A stretch of 64,000 nt of DNA from Bin87 sp965197635. Lineage in GTDB: Bacteria > Chloroflexota > Dehalococcoidia > Lucifugimonadales > UBA3495. The notes beneath the pieces are model-generated. The model did not search any database. It was not told where the DNA came from and saw only the letters and a list, made by a program, of their open reading frames with translations. Below, in pieces: positions 35,701 through 43,028 of the stretch; position 1 is the first letter of the stretch, and each line of letters opens with the position of its first letter. Location of the stretch: assembly GCA_965197635.1 (NCBI GenBank), contig CBDANN010000008.1, positions 1,798,001 through 1,862,000 on the forward strand. The letters are read 5' to 3'. The position numbers and the translations under genes are program-made.

Positions 35701-36507
35701 ATGGCGGAAGGGGTGGACAGGACGCCCCTGCCGGCCAACGCACGCCGGATACCCATACCGGCGGCGGCGCTCGGCCCATGGCTAGCCGAAATTGAAGACC
35801 TCACGGAGTTGAGGGTCACGCTCCGCGCATTGGCGCTGATCGCCGAGGAAACCAGTCACCGGGGTATCCCTCCGTCTGTAACCCTCCACGACCTGTTGGA
35901 CGACCCGTTCCTGGCGCAGGGATACGCCGGCGAAAATATCCGCCTGGGGTTGGCGGCGGCCCTGACCCGGGAAACCCTGGTGGCGGCCCTGGCCCGGGGC
36001 GAAGTTCGCGTATTCCTAAATGACGACGCCGGCCGGCGCCACCTGGAACATGCGGCGCTGCGTCCGCTGTCGCCGGTGGACGTGCTGGAAGGGCCTGCGG
36101 AATCTGCCCCAATCCAGCGCCTGCCAAAAACGCAGCCCGACGCTGCCCGTGCTAACATATTCGCCCTGTACGAAGAACATATCGGCCCCTACGGGCACAG
36201 CATAGCCGAGCAGTTGAAGGCGGCTGAAGGTGAATACCCAATCAATTGGATAGCAGATGCTTTCACGGTAGCGGCGGAACGGAAAGCAGTCAATTGGAAT
36301 TACATCCACGGCATTCTTAGGCGCTGGTTGAAAGAAGGCCGGTACTCCGGGGCCTCAGAGAGCATCGGCCAGCAACAGGACCAATATAATGAGCATGGAA
36401 AGCCTGGGCACGATACTGCGCCGGATAGCCGCACGGGATACCTGGAGAGTTATCGACGGCGACATGGCCGACTACCCTGGGAATCGGGAGAGTCAACCGT
36501 CGGCTGA
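35701..36507 (+). CDS. DnaD-domain replication protein
   Basis: A 268-residue protein whose ATG (35701) immediately follows the dnaB stop. The N-terminal half (RVTLRALALIAEETSHRGIP) resembles the winged-helix part of DnaD/DnaB2 primosome proteins. The DnaD domain lies near residues 150-205: NIFALYEEHIGPYGHSIAEQ, then FTVAAERKAVNWNYIHGIL. The C-terminus SYRRRHGRLPWE also looks conserved. Its last 119 bp overlap the loader gene in another frame. Role: helicase loading and primosome assembly. Confidence 0.9.
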   Translation: MAEGVDRTPLPANARRIPIPAAALGPWLAEIEDLTELRVTLRALALIAEETSHRGIPPSVTLHDLLDDPFLAQGYAGENIRLGLAAALTRETLVAALARGEVRVFLNDDAGRRHLEHAALRPLSPVDVLEGPAESAPIQRLPKTQPDAARANIFALYEEHIGPYGHSIAEQLKAAEGEYPINWIADAFTVAAERKAVNWNYIHGILRRWLKEGRYSGASESIGQQQDQYNEHGKPGHDTAPDSRTGYLESYRRRHGRLPWESGESTVG

Positions 36508-37786
36508 CCAGTGCGAAACGTGCGGCGGCGCCGGTTGGGTGTCCCGACGAGTGGGCGTGACGCATCCGGATTTTGGGAAAGTGTTTCCCTGTCGTTGCCA
36601 AGAGCAGGACGTGGACCGGGAGCGCCGGGTTGAGGCGCTGGAACGGTACAGCAACCTGGGTTCCTTGCGACTAGCCACGTTCGCCAACGCCAACCCTGAT
36701 GGGCCTGGCGAAGACGCTGCCGGCCGCAACGCTTACGCGAGCGCACTTTACGCCGCCGTTGAGTATGCTGACGGTCCCGATGGCTGGCTGACTTTTGTTG
36801 GCCCCAGCGGGAGCGGCAAAACCTACTTGGCCGCCGCCGTCGCCAACCGTCGGATTGAAGCGGGAGACCCGACGCTTTTCATCACCGCCGCAGACCTGCT
36901 CGATTACCTGCGCAGCGGGTTTGACGACGATTCTGAAGCGCCCTTCGTTGACCTTTTCGAGCAGGTGCGCCGGGCCCCTCTTTTGGTCCTGGACGACCTG
37001 CCGACGCGCCCGGCCACACCGTGGACCCAGGAGCGACTGTTCCAATTGCTGGCGTCGCGTCATGCGGAACGGCTGTCCACCGTCATCACACTGCGGGGCG
37101 ACCCCGGCCGGTTGGACGAGTTCCTGCTAACGCGCTTGGAATCGGCGGATGGGTTTGCCCGGATGTACCGCTTGGGACGGGTCGGCAGCGGAGTTGGCCC
37201 CATGGTGGGCGGCATCCCGCCGAATATGCGACAACGGATGACGTTCAGCGGTTTCGATACCGACGGCAACGACCGGCTGGCAGAGCACGAAAAGAGCAGC
37301 TTGCGATCCGCGAAATCTTACGTGCAACGGTGGGCCGCCAGTCCGACCGGGTGGTTGAGCCTCCACGGACCCTACGGTGTGGGCAAGACCCACCTGGCGG
37401 TGGCTGCGGCAGCGGAACGGGAGGACCGGGGCGACGAGGTATTTTTCGCCACGGTGGCGGATCTGCTGGACTACCTGCGCGCCACCTTTGCGCCGGACAG
37501 TCCCGTGAGCCATGATGACCTGCTGGATCGAATCAGGACGGCCGATGTGCTCGTGCTGGACGATATGGGGGCGGAACGCAGCACGCCATTCGCCGAGGAC
37601 AAACTTTTTCAGATTGTCGGCTATCGTTATGAGGAACGTCTGCCGACGATAATCACCACGTCGCACCAGATAGAGGATATTGCGGCGGCGCGACCCCGAA
37701 TAGCCTCGCGATTGCAAGACCCGCTGGTGGTGACCGAGTTGCCGATAGAAGCGCCTGATTATCGGCGGGGCGGGGCGAGGCGATGA
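36389..37786 (+). CDS. DnaC/DnaI-like helicase loader with two tandem AAA+ domains
   Basis: A 465-residue protein. A zinc-finger-like start (CETCGGAG at 42-49 and PCRC at 67-70) is followed by two AAA+ ATPase domains. Domain 1 has Walker A GPSGSGKT (138-145) and Walker B LLVLDD (198-203). Domain 2 has GPYGVGKT (327-334), VLVLDD (387-392) and a sensor-type ASRLQDP (439-445). The domains resemble each other along their length (ADLLDYLRSGFDD and ADLLDYLRATFAPD), so this is an internal duplication. Usual loaders have one domain and about 250-330 residues. AGGA lies eight bases before ATG 36389, inside dnaD; ATG 36464 would shorten the overlap. Confidence 0.87.
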   Translation: MSMESLGTILRRIAARDTWRVIDGDMADYPGNRESQPSADQCETCGGAGWVSRRVGVTHPDFGKVFPCRCQEQDVDRERRVEALERYSNLGSLRLATFANANPDGPGEDAAGRNAYASALYAAVEYADGPDGWLTFVGPSGSGKTYLAAAVANRRIEAGDPTLFITAADLLDYLRSGFDDDSEAPFVDLFEQVRRAPLLVLDDLPTRPATPWTQERLFQLLASRHAERLSTVITLRGDPGRLDEFLLTRLESADGFARMYRLGRVGSGVGPMVGGIPPNMRQRMTFSGFDTDGNDRLAEHEKSSLRSAKSYVQRWAASPTGWLSLHGPYGVGKTHLAVAAAAEREDRGDEVFFATVADLLDYLRATFAPDSPVSHDDLLDRIRTADVLVLDDMGAERSTPFAEDKLFQIVGYRYEERLPTIITTSHQIEDIAAARPRIASRLQDPLVVTELPIEAPDYRRGGARR

Positions 37787-37928
37787 GAAAATTGGGTGCA
37801 TTTTCAATTTGATGACAGGCCGGTCCTTACGAGATGCAGCCTGATACCTAATAATAGCTATGGGCCTGCCGCAAAATCTTGATATAGCGGCGCAGATGGC
37901 CCGACAAAAACAAGGAACGTATAGCCTT

Positions 37929-38288
37929 ATGCCAGGCACAAATCCCGTTGTTCACTTTGAAATCCAAAGCGCCAACCCCGAGGCACAGCAGCAATTCTAT
38001 GCCCAGCTGTTCGGCTGGGACATCAACGCCGACAACGATATGAAATATGGCCTGGTGCAGCAGGGCGAGACCGGCATCGGCGGCGGTATTGGGCCCGCGA
38101 CGGACCAAACCAACCGGGTGACTTTCTACGTACACGTTGACGATTTGCAGGCGTCGCTGGACAAGGCGGCCAGCCTGGGCGGGAGTGTTGCCGTGCCCCC
38201 AATAGACTTGGATTTCGAGGGCGAGCAGTTCGCCATCGCCGCCTTCACCGACCCGGAGGGCAATTTCATCGGTTTGTATCATCAGTAG
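37929..38288 (+). CDS. VOC-family (glyoxalase/bleomycin-resistance fold) protein
   Basis: A 119-residue protein when started at ATG 37929, MPGTNPVVHFEIQSANPEAQ; two earlier in-frame ATGs (37860, 37896) lack ribosome sites. A single VOC module is visible: FYAQLFGWDI, FYVHVDDLQASLDKAASLGG, and the C-terminal FTDPEGNFIGLYH with a possible metal-binding Glu. Proteins of this size dimerise to form a metal site. Substrate unknown. Confidence 0.82.
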   Translation: MPGTNPVVHFEIQSANPEAQQQFYAQLFGWDINADNDMKYGLVQQGETGIGGGIGPATDQTNRVTFYVHVDDLQASLDKAASLGGSVAVPPIDLDFEGEQFAIAAFTDPEGNFIGLYHQ

Positions 38289-38340
38289 GCCGGAGATACC
38301 GTCACTATCCAGCATGGTCACGCAACGGGGGGACATCGGT

Positions 38341-39333
38341 ATGCAGTTTGACGACTGGAACGCCGCGCAGGATTACTTTTACGACAACGGGTTGACGGAT
38401 GGCCTGCCCGTCATCCCGCCCACGCCGGAGCGGGTGCAGGCCATGCTGGATTACGCCGGCGTGGATGCCGACCACGACCTGGGAACGGAGATCATCCGGC
38501 AGAAGCGGTTCACCGCCGGCAAGGCCGCGGTCAATGCGGTGATGGCGGGCTGCCTCCCGGAGCATTTTCCGGTGGTGATGGCGTCGCTATCGGCCATTGC
38601 CGACCGCTCGTTCAACCTGCACGCCAGCAGCACGTCCACCAACGGCGCGACCGTGCTCACGGTGGTCAGCGGGCCGTACGCCGACGCTATCGGGATGAAC
38701 GGAGGCGTGGAGATGATGGGCAACGGCGGCCGCGCCAACGCTGCCATTGGCAGGGCGGTCAACCTGTTCAAGTCCAACTTCTACGGTTCCGTCCCAATCG
38801 ACATGGACAACAGCACGTTCGGGCATCCGGGCAAGATCACCTACTGCTTCCCGGAGAATTTGACGGTTAGCCCGTGGCCGTCTTTGGCGTCAGAATTGGG
38901 ATATGGAGACGGCGCCACCATCGTCAGGTCATTCGCCTCGCTGGCGCCGCTGCAGGTGACCTTGCACGGCGACCGCGACCCGGCGGACTTCCTGACCACC
39001 GTGGCCCACGCCATGCTGGCATTCGGTCCCGGTATGCCGGAAGTCATCTGCGTCATCAGCCCCGAGGCAATGCAACACGTGGCTTCTGCCGGATGGAGCC
39101 GGCAACGGGTGGCTGAGTTTCTGCATGAAAAAGCTCGATTGCCGGTGGCGGAATGGATGCGGTGGAAGCGGATGGGCGCAGAACTCGACCATGATCGACT
39201 GGCGCCGGTGGTTCCGGAGGCCGACCGCATCACCGTGTTGCCCGGAGGCGGTATGGCCGGCGGGTTCGTGAGCCTGATCAGCACCTGGGGCTCCAGCCGG
39301 TCAGTGACGCGGCAGGTATCCGTGCCAAGTTAG
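38341..39333 (+). CDS. Conserved protein next to the UGSC selenoprotein
   Basis: A 330-residue protein from ATG 38341 (MQFDDWNAAQDYFYDNGLTD) with a G-rich ribosome site upstream. Recognisable stretches are GLPVIPPTPERVQAMLDYAG, GNGGRANAAIGRAVNLF and a C-terminal GGGMAGGFVSLISTWG. I do not recognise an established enzyme family. It has no signal peptide or membrane segment. The gene lies 54 bp upstream of the selenoprotein gene on the same strand, so the two are probably one operon and may act together. Confidence 0.75.
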   Translation: MQFDDWNAAQDYFYDNGLTDGLPVIPPTPERVQAMLDYAGVDADHDLGTEIIRQKRFTAGKAAVNAVMAGCLPEHFPVVMASLSAIADRSFNLHASSTSTNGATVLTVVSGPYADAIGMNGGVEMMGNGGRANAAIGRAVNLFKSNFYGSVPIDMDNSTFGHPGKITYCFPENLTVSPWPSLASELGYGDGATIVRSFASLAPLQVTLHGDRDPADFLTTVAHAMLAFGPGMPEVICVISPEAMQHVASAGWSRQRVAEFLHEKARLPVAEWMRWKRMGAELDHDRLAPVVPEADRITVLPGGGMAGGFVSLISTWGSSRSVTRQVSVPS

Positions 39334-39387
39334 GGTACAATCAAGCCGCCTTTCCCGCTGTGCGTTGAATAATAAGGAGACTGGATA

Positions 39388-39930
39388 ATGGCAACTGAAA
39401 CCACGACAATCGTCACCCTGGATCCCCGGGATGACGCACCCCCGGCTCTGTCGAGGCTGGCGCAGCGGCCGGCGACGCTGGACGGTAAGGTCATCGGCCT
39501 TTTCGCCAACAACAAACCCCATTCCGAGCATCTGCTCCGGCGCATCGCCGCCATTATCGGCGAGCGGTACGAAATCGCCGGCACGGTGGAGCACAACAAA
39601 GGTGGCTGGCAGTGGCCGGCGCGGATTGAAGACTTGCAGAGGACGGCGTCCAGCATCGACGTTGCGATACACGCGACGGCTGAATGAGGGTCCTGCACCG
39701 CGTGCAGTGTGCACGACGCAATGGAAACCGAGCTGTTGGGCATCCCTTCAACGGTTCTGACCACCCGCCCGTTCATCAGCCAGGCCCACGCCATGTCGCG
39801 GATGCGCGGCGACCCAGACTACGGGCTGGCGATCATCGAACACCCGATAGTCACGCTGACTGACGCTGAGCTGTCCGAAAGGGCGGCGACGGCTGCGCCG
39901 CAGGTGATTGCCTGTCTGCTGGACCGGTAA
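39388..39930 (+). CDS. UGSC-motif selenoprotein (Sec encoded by in-frame TGA)
   Basis: The frame opens at ATG 39388 (MATETTTIVTLDPRDDAPPA), meets TGA at 39685-39687 and continues in the same frame to TAA at 39928-39930, 180 residues in all. Around the TGA the protein reads IHATAE-U-GSCTACSVHDAM: Sec100 and Cys103 form a U-G-S-C redox pair, and Cys106 is near. The part beyond TGA (LLGIPSTVLTTRPF, HPIVTLTDAELSERA) is protein-like and has no ribosome site of its own. Hairpins after the TGA fit a bacterial SECIS. This matches what is recalled of the UGSC selenoprotein family from marine metagenomes. If TGA acted as stop, a 99-residue fragment lacking the active site would result. Confidence 0.85.
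39685..39725 (+). promoter_or_regulatory. Candidate bacterial SECIS element
   Basis: Directly after the UGA, two alternative hairpins can form: CUGCAC-CGC-GUGCAG (39693-39707) and GUGCA-GUG-UGCAC (39702-39714). The second places a U-G-C-A / U-G-C-A stem with a GU-containing loop 15 nt after UGA, close to the geometry recalled for the E. coli fdhF SECIS. SelB would bind such a loop. Which fold is used is not decided. Confidence 0.6.
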
Positions 39931-39965
39931 GTAATGGGCCGGCATCGCCCGAACGGGATGCTACA

Positions 39966-40412
39966 ATGCAAAGGTCGGAATTGCCCAGAGAACTTTCGGA
40001 CCGGGGGATTTGGTGGCAGATTGTCGGCTTCACTCTGGTCGGCTGCGTCAGTCTGGGAATTCTGGAGGTATTTGTTGGGTCGGATTTCTGGTTGTACCGA
40101 TGCTTTGCGACTGCGGCAACGCGCCTGTATTGGGCGTTTGTGATACCGTTGGCCGGCCTGTTTGAGGAGGCGCGAAAGATGTTCGAGACCAAAATGGAAA
40201 TCAGAAGGGCGGCCCGGGCGAAAGCATTGGCGAAGGAGCGCGACAAGGGGCTGCGCGAGGGGTTGCGCGAGGGGTTGCGCCGCCATAGCAGCCGATTGGC
40301 CGAGGCGCGCCAGCGCTTTGGGGTGCTCAACGAGGAAACCGGAGTTGTAACGCTACCGCTGACGCTGGAGGTTGAAAACTTTCTGCTTGGCGAAGCGAAT
40401 GATGACGACTAA
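39966..40412 (+). CDS. Small membrane protein with charged coiled-coil
   Basis: A 148-residue protein from ATG 39966. One clear membrane segment (WWQIVGFTLVGCVSLGILEV) and a second hydrophobic stretch (LYWAFVIPLAGLFEEA) precede a strongly charged helix containing the direct repeat KGLREGLREGLRR. Family not recognised. The layout (membrane helices, then a charged helix) recalls the protein at 41628. A terminator follows. Confidence 0.65.
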   Translation: MQRSELPRELSDRGIWWQIVGFTLVGCVSLGILEVFVGSDFWLYRCFATAATRLYWAFVIPLAGLFEEARKMFETKMEIRRAARAKALAKERDKGLREGLREGLRRHSSRLAEARQRFGVLNEETGVVTLPLTLEVENFLLGEANDDD

Positions 40413-40419
40413 CAGGCTC

Positions 40420-40452
40420 CGGGGCAGCCATGACGCTGCCCCGATTGCTTTT
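40420..40452 (+). terminator. Rho-independent terminator
   Basis: Stem CGGGGCAGC / GCTGCCCCG (40420-40428 and 40435-40443) with loop CATGAC, followed by ATTGCTTTT. It sits just after the small membrane protein gene on the plus strand. Confidence 0.8.
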
Positions 40453-40471
40453 ACGCGTTAACCGGAGGAGA

Positions 40472-41506
40472 TCACATCGGCAAGTACACCGCCTCGCCGC
40501 TCTGAGCGCTCATGGTGACGGCCTCAGTGAACTCCATGTAGTGGACGCCGATGTTGAAGGGAGTGCGCATCACCGGAGCGCGGTCGCGGATGGAGGCGAT
40601 GAACTCCTGCTCCACAGCCCAGGCGTAACGGCTTTCCGGCGGGTTGGCGATTTCCTGGAGTTCGGAGTCGCCGCGTTTGCCGCCGAAGACGCGGAACCCG
40701 CTGTCAATGTGGATGGTGCCGTCGGTTCCGTAGAGCCACACGTCGTTGCCGGGGGAGAGGCCGGCGCAGGCGCTGAAGCGCAGGTGAGCGTTGGCCCCGT
40801 TGGCCAGGCGGGCCAGGATGTCCACCGTGTCGGGGATGGTTACGGAGCGCCAGTTGCCGTCGTCGTCCCTGCGGTGGGGCACGCTAATCTGACTCATTGC
40901 CATCACCTGGGTGGCGCGCCCGACCCAGCGGATCATGGCCTCGTACCAGATGCCCATATTGAGGATGTTGAAGCCGCTCAGGTCGCGGTCCTGCCGCCAG
41001 TGCATGGTGGAGTCGCGGTCGGCGAACCCGGTTTGGGATTGGACCTCGACGGATACCAGGTCGCCGATGAACCCTTCGGAGATCAGGCGGATGATCAGGT
41101 CGTCGATGCCGAAGGTCATGGGCGAAGGTACGATTTGGGTCACCAGGCCGGGGGTATTCTGGGACACTTCCAGCATCTGATGGGCCTCGGAGGCGGTCAT
41201 GGCCATGCGGGCTTCACAGAGGACGTGTTTGCCGGCCTGCAACGCGGCGATGGACAAAGTCCGGTGCATGTAGGGCCAGGTCCCGATGCAGATGGCATCA
41301 AGGCTCTCGTCTTCCAGCAGTTCTTCCCAGCTGTCGTACACGGTGGGGATGTTGAAAGCGTCGGCGACGCGCTGGCCCGACTCGCGGGAGCGGTTGGCGA
41401 CGGCGCCGATTTCGACGGCGGGCGTGCTGTTGAAGCCCGGGATGTGCCGGTCACGGGTGTTACGGCCAGCGCCGATAAGCCCGACGCGGACGGATTCGAT
41501 GGCCAC
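40472..41506 (-). CDS. Gfo/Idh/MocA-family oxidoreductase-like protein
   Basis: A 344-residue protein from GTG 41506 with AAGGAGG upstream. The Rossmann motif is VRVGLIGAGRNTRDRHIPGF, and IPTVYDSWEELLEDESLDAI is typical of the family. The conserved E-K-P motif, whose Lys takes part in catalysis, reads CEARMAM here, so ordinary sugar dehydrogenase activity is doubtful. The C-terminal domain is complete (VHYMEFTEAVTMSAQSGEAV). It is preceded by a 121-bp gap and is convergent with the small membrane protein gene. Confidence 0.87.
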   Translation of the reverse strand: MAIESVRVGLIGAGRNTRDRHIPGFNSTPAVEIGAVANRSRESGQRVADAFNIPTVYDSWEELLEDESLDAICIGTWPYMHRTLSIAALQAGKHVLCEARMAMTASEAHQMLEVSQNTPGLVTQIVPSPMTFGIDDLIIRLISEGFIGDLVSVEVQSQTGFADRDSTMHWRQDRDLSGFNILNMGIWYEAMIRWVGRATQVMAMSQISVPHRRDDDGNWRSVTIPDTVDILARLANGANAHLRFSACAGLSPGNDVWLYGTDGTIHIDSGFRVFGGKRGDSELQEIANPPESRYAWAVEQEFIASIRDRAPVMRTPFNIGVHYMEFTEAVTMSAQSGEAVYLPM

Positions 41507-41627
41507 AGTAGTACCTCCTTAGCGATACCTATAGGCGGCGCCGGCGGGATTGGGAGCAACGGCGCAGCGGAAGAGATTATAGGTTATGGATTGAGGCAGG
41601 GTCAAAAAAGGCATTCATACTGCGGGT

Positions 41628-42152
41628 TCAATCGGAAGGACGCGGAGGCGGGTCGTTGGGGTCGGGAACGAAGACGCCGGTTATCGTGCGCCGCCACCAC
41701 CAGGCCTGCCACTCGGCATGGCCTTCGGCACGGCCCGCGGCGTGGCCATCGGCGTGTATTTGCTCATAGACTTTCCGCTTCAATGTTGCAAACATAATCT
41801 TCGTTCCTTTGACTACCCAAGTCCCGACCATAGACATCCCGGGGATGCCGGTCAGCCAGGCTGCCGCTATAACCAAGTCGGCGACAACTGCTTGCCGTTC
41901 TCGAACCGTCCAATAAATCAGCATGGTGAGGGCCAAGAAAACGCAAACGGCCGATTCGCCGGTAGTCCAGGTCACCCGGCCGGCGGTTTCCTCAATGGGC
42001 TTGGCCCAACTGACCGGGCCGGTGTCGAGCTCGAGCGCAGACAACCCGATGGTGGTCAGCGCTATCAGCGGCGCCAGCCATCGGGCGCGGGTTGCGATGG
42101 CCCGTATTCTTGCTACGTTGGTTTGCTGCCGGTTGTTGTCGTCTTTCTCCAT
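41628..42152 (-). CDS. Small membrane protein, unrecognised
   Basis: A 174-residue protein from ATG 42152 (MEKDDNNRQQTNV) with GGAGGACG upstream. Three hydrophobic segments are seen: WLAPLIALTTIGLSALEL, SAVCVFLALTMLIYWTV and VVADLVIAAAWLTGIPGMSM. A charged His/Glu-rich tail (HADGHAAGRAEGHAEWQAW) follows. No family recognised. The opposite strand frames are shadows. Confidence 0.65.
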   Translation of the reverse strand: MEKDDNNRQQTNVARIRAIATRARWLAPLIALTTIGLSALELDTGPVSWAKPIEETAGRVTWTTGESAVCVFLALTMLIYWTVRERQAVVADLVIAAAWLTGIPGMSMVGTWVVKGTKIMFATLKRKVYEQIHADGHAAGRAEGHAEWQAWWWRRTITGVFVPDPNDPPPRPSD

Positions 42153-42332
42153 TCGGTCGTCCTCCGGTAAGCCTGGAAGACGACTGCCGGCGCTTCGGTT
42201 ATCGGGTAATGCAGTGGTTTGACCTCGCTTTACGATTGCCAAAGCGAGGTCGCCGGAGCGATTGTATCAGCGTAATTGTAACCCGCTGCGCCGGGCGCGG
42301 CTAGTCGCAACAAGGGAATGGCAATGCGAGAA

Positions 42333-42368
42333 CCCGGCGCCAGTCCTCAAAAAGAGGCCGGCGCCGGG
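42333..42368 (-). terminator. Strong hairpin after the RCC1 remnant, terminator-like
   Basis: CCCGGCGCC (42333-42341) pairs with GGCGCCGGG (42360-42368), with a second inner stem CCTC/GAGG. T runs are short on both strands, so it may be a terminator relic of the remnant to its right or a structural palindrome. Confidence 0.45.
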
Positions 42369-42399
42369 CTTTGAGAGCAGAAACGGTAGTTGTTGCCGG

Positions 42400-42898
42400 T
42401 TAGCGGGGGGCCGCCTGGCTGTAGTCGTCCAGTCCCCAGCATACTACAGTGCTGTCGCGACGCAGACCGCAGGTGTGAGCATCACCGGCGCTGACAGCGT
42501 TAAAGTCGCCCACGCCGACCATGTTGGCCTGCAACTCGTCGTTGTCGCCCGGCGGCGTGGCGTGGCCGCGCAAGTCGTCGCCCCAGCAGCGAATGTTCCC
42601 GGTGGTGCGTAGCCGGCAGGTATGTCGCCCACCGGGCGCTGATGGCACTGTAGGTGTAGAAATCGTCGGGAGCGCCTTCGTCTTGTGCGGATGGCAGCCC
42701 GCTGAGCTGTTGATGCACATCGTTCCCGTGGCACACAACCGCAGCGTTGTCGTACAGCCCGCAGATGTGCGCACTACCGGCGCTGGCGTCCTTCAGATCC
42801 CCTTTACTCCGAAACCTGTCATAAGCGATATTCATGACAGCCGAATATCGCGATGATCTGCGGTAGCTTATCTCATTGTCCGGTATATTTGGAGTCAA
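42400..42898 (-). pseudogene. RCC1-repeat protein remnant (frameshifted)
   Basis: Two overlapping frames together carry RCC1-type repeats. The upstream frame has ASAGSAHICGLYDNAAVVC and the downstream frame has GGRHTCRLRTTGNIRCWG and SAGDAHTCGLRRDSTVVCWG, ending at TAA 42400-42402. The switch lies near 42620, between YTYSAISA and PGGRHTC, and means a single-base frameshift. There is no signal peptide or convincing start, so the N-terminal part is probably also lost. RCC1-like proteins of this Cys-rich type are usually secreted. Confidence 0.7.
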
Positions 42899-42987
42899 TT
42901 CGCCAAAAGGTTACGGAAATGTTAACGGTTCCGCACTGGTGTTCCATTAGGTCGGGTTCTGGCGGCGGACCGGCTGCTGTTTCGACT

Positions 42988-43016
42988 AGATTGCCGCGCT
43001 TCGCTCGCAATGACTG
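42988..43016. repeat. Family A REP half copy
   Basis: AGATTGCCGCGCTTCGCTCG followed by CAATGACTG, just beyond the end of the GT39/DUF2298 gene; it matches the right arm of the element at 21954. Confidence 0.6.
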
Positions 43017-43028
43017 TGCGGCGGAGGT

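Noticed and set aside
39388..39687. A 99-residue protein ending at TGA 39685, followed by a separate small gene
   Set aside because: The downstream part has the same frame and no ribosome site, the TGA sits in a U-G-S-C motif, and a SECIS-like hairpin follows.
40430..41797. 455-residue plus-strand frame across the Gfo/Idh/MocA gene
   Set aside because: Low-complexity Gly/Asp/His composition and antisense to a real gene.
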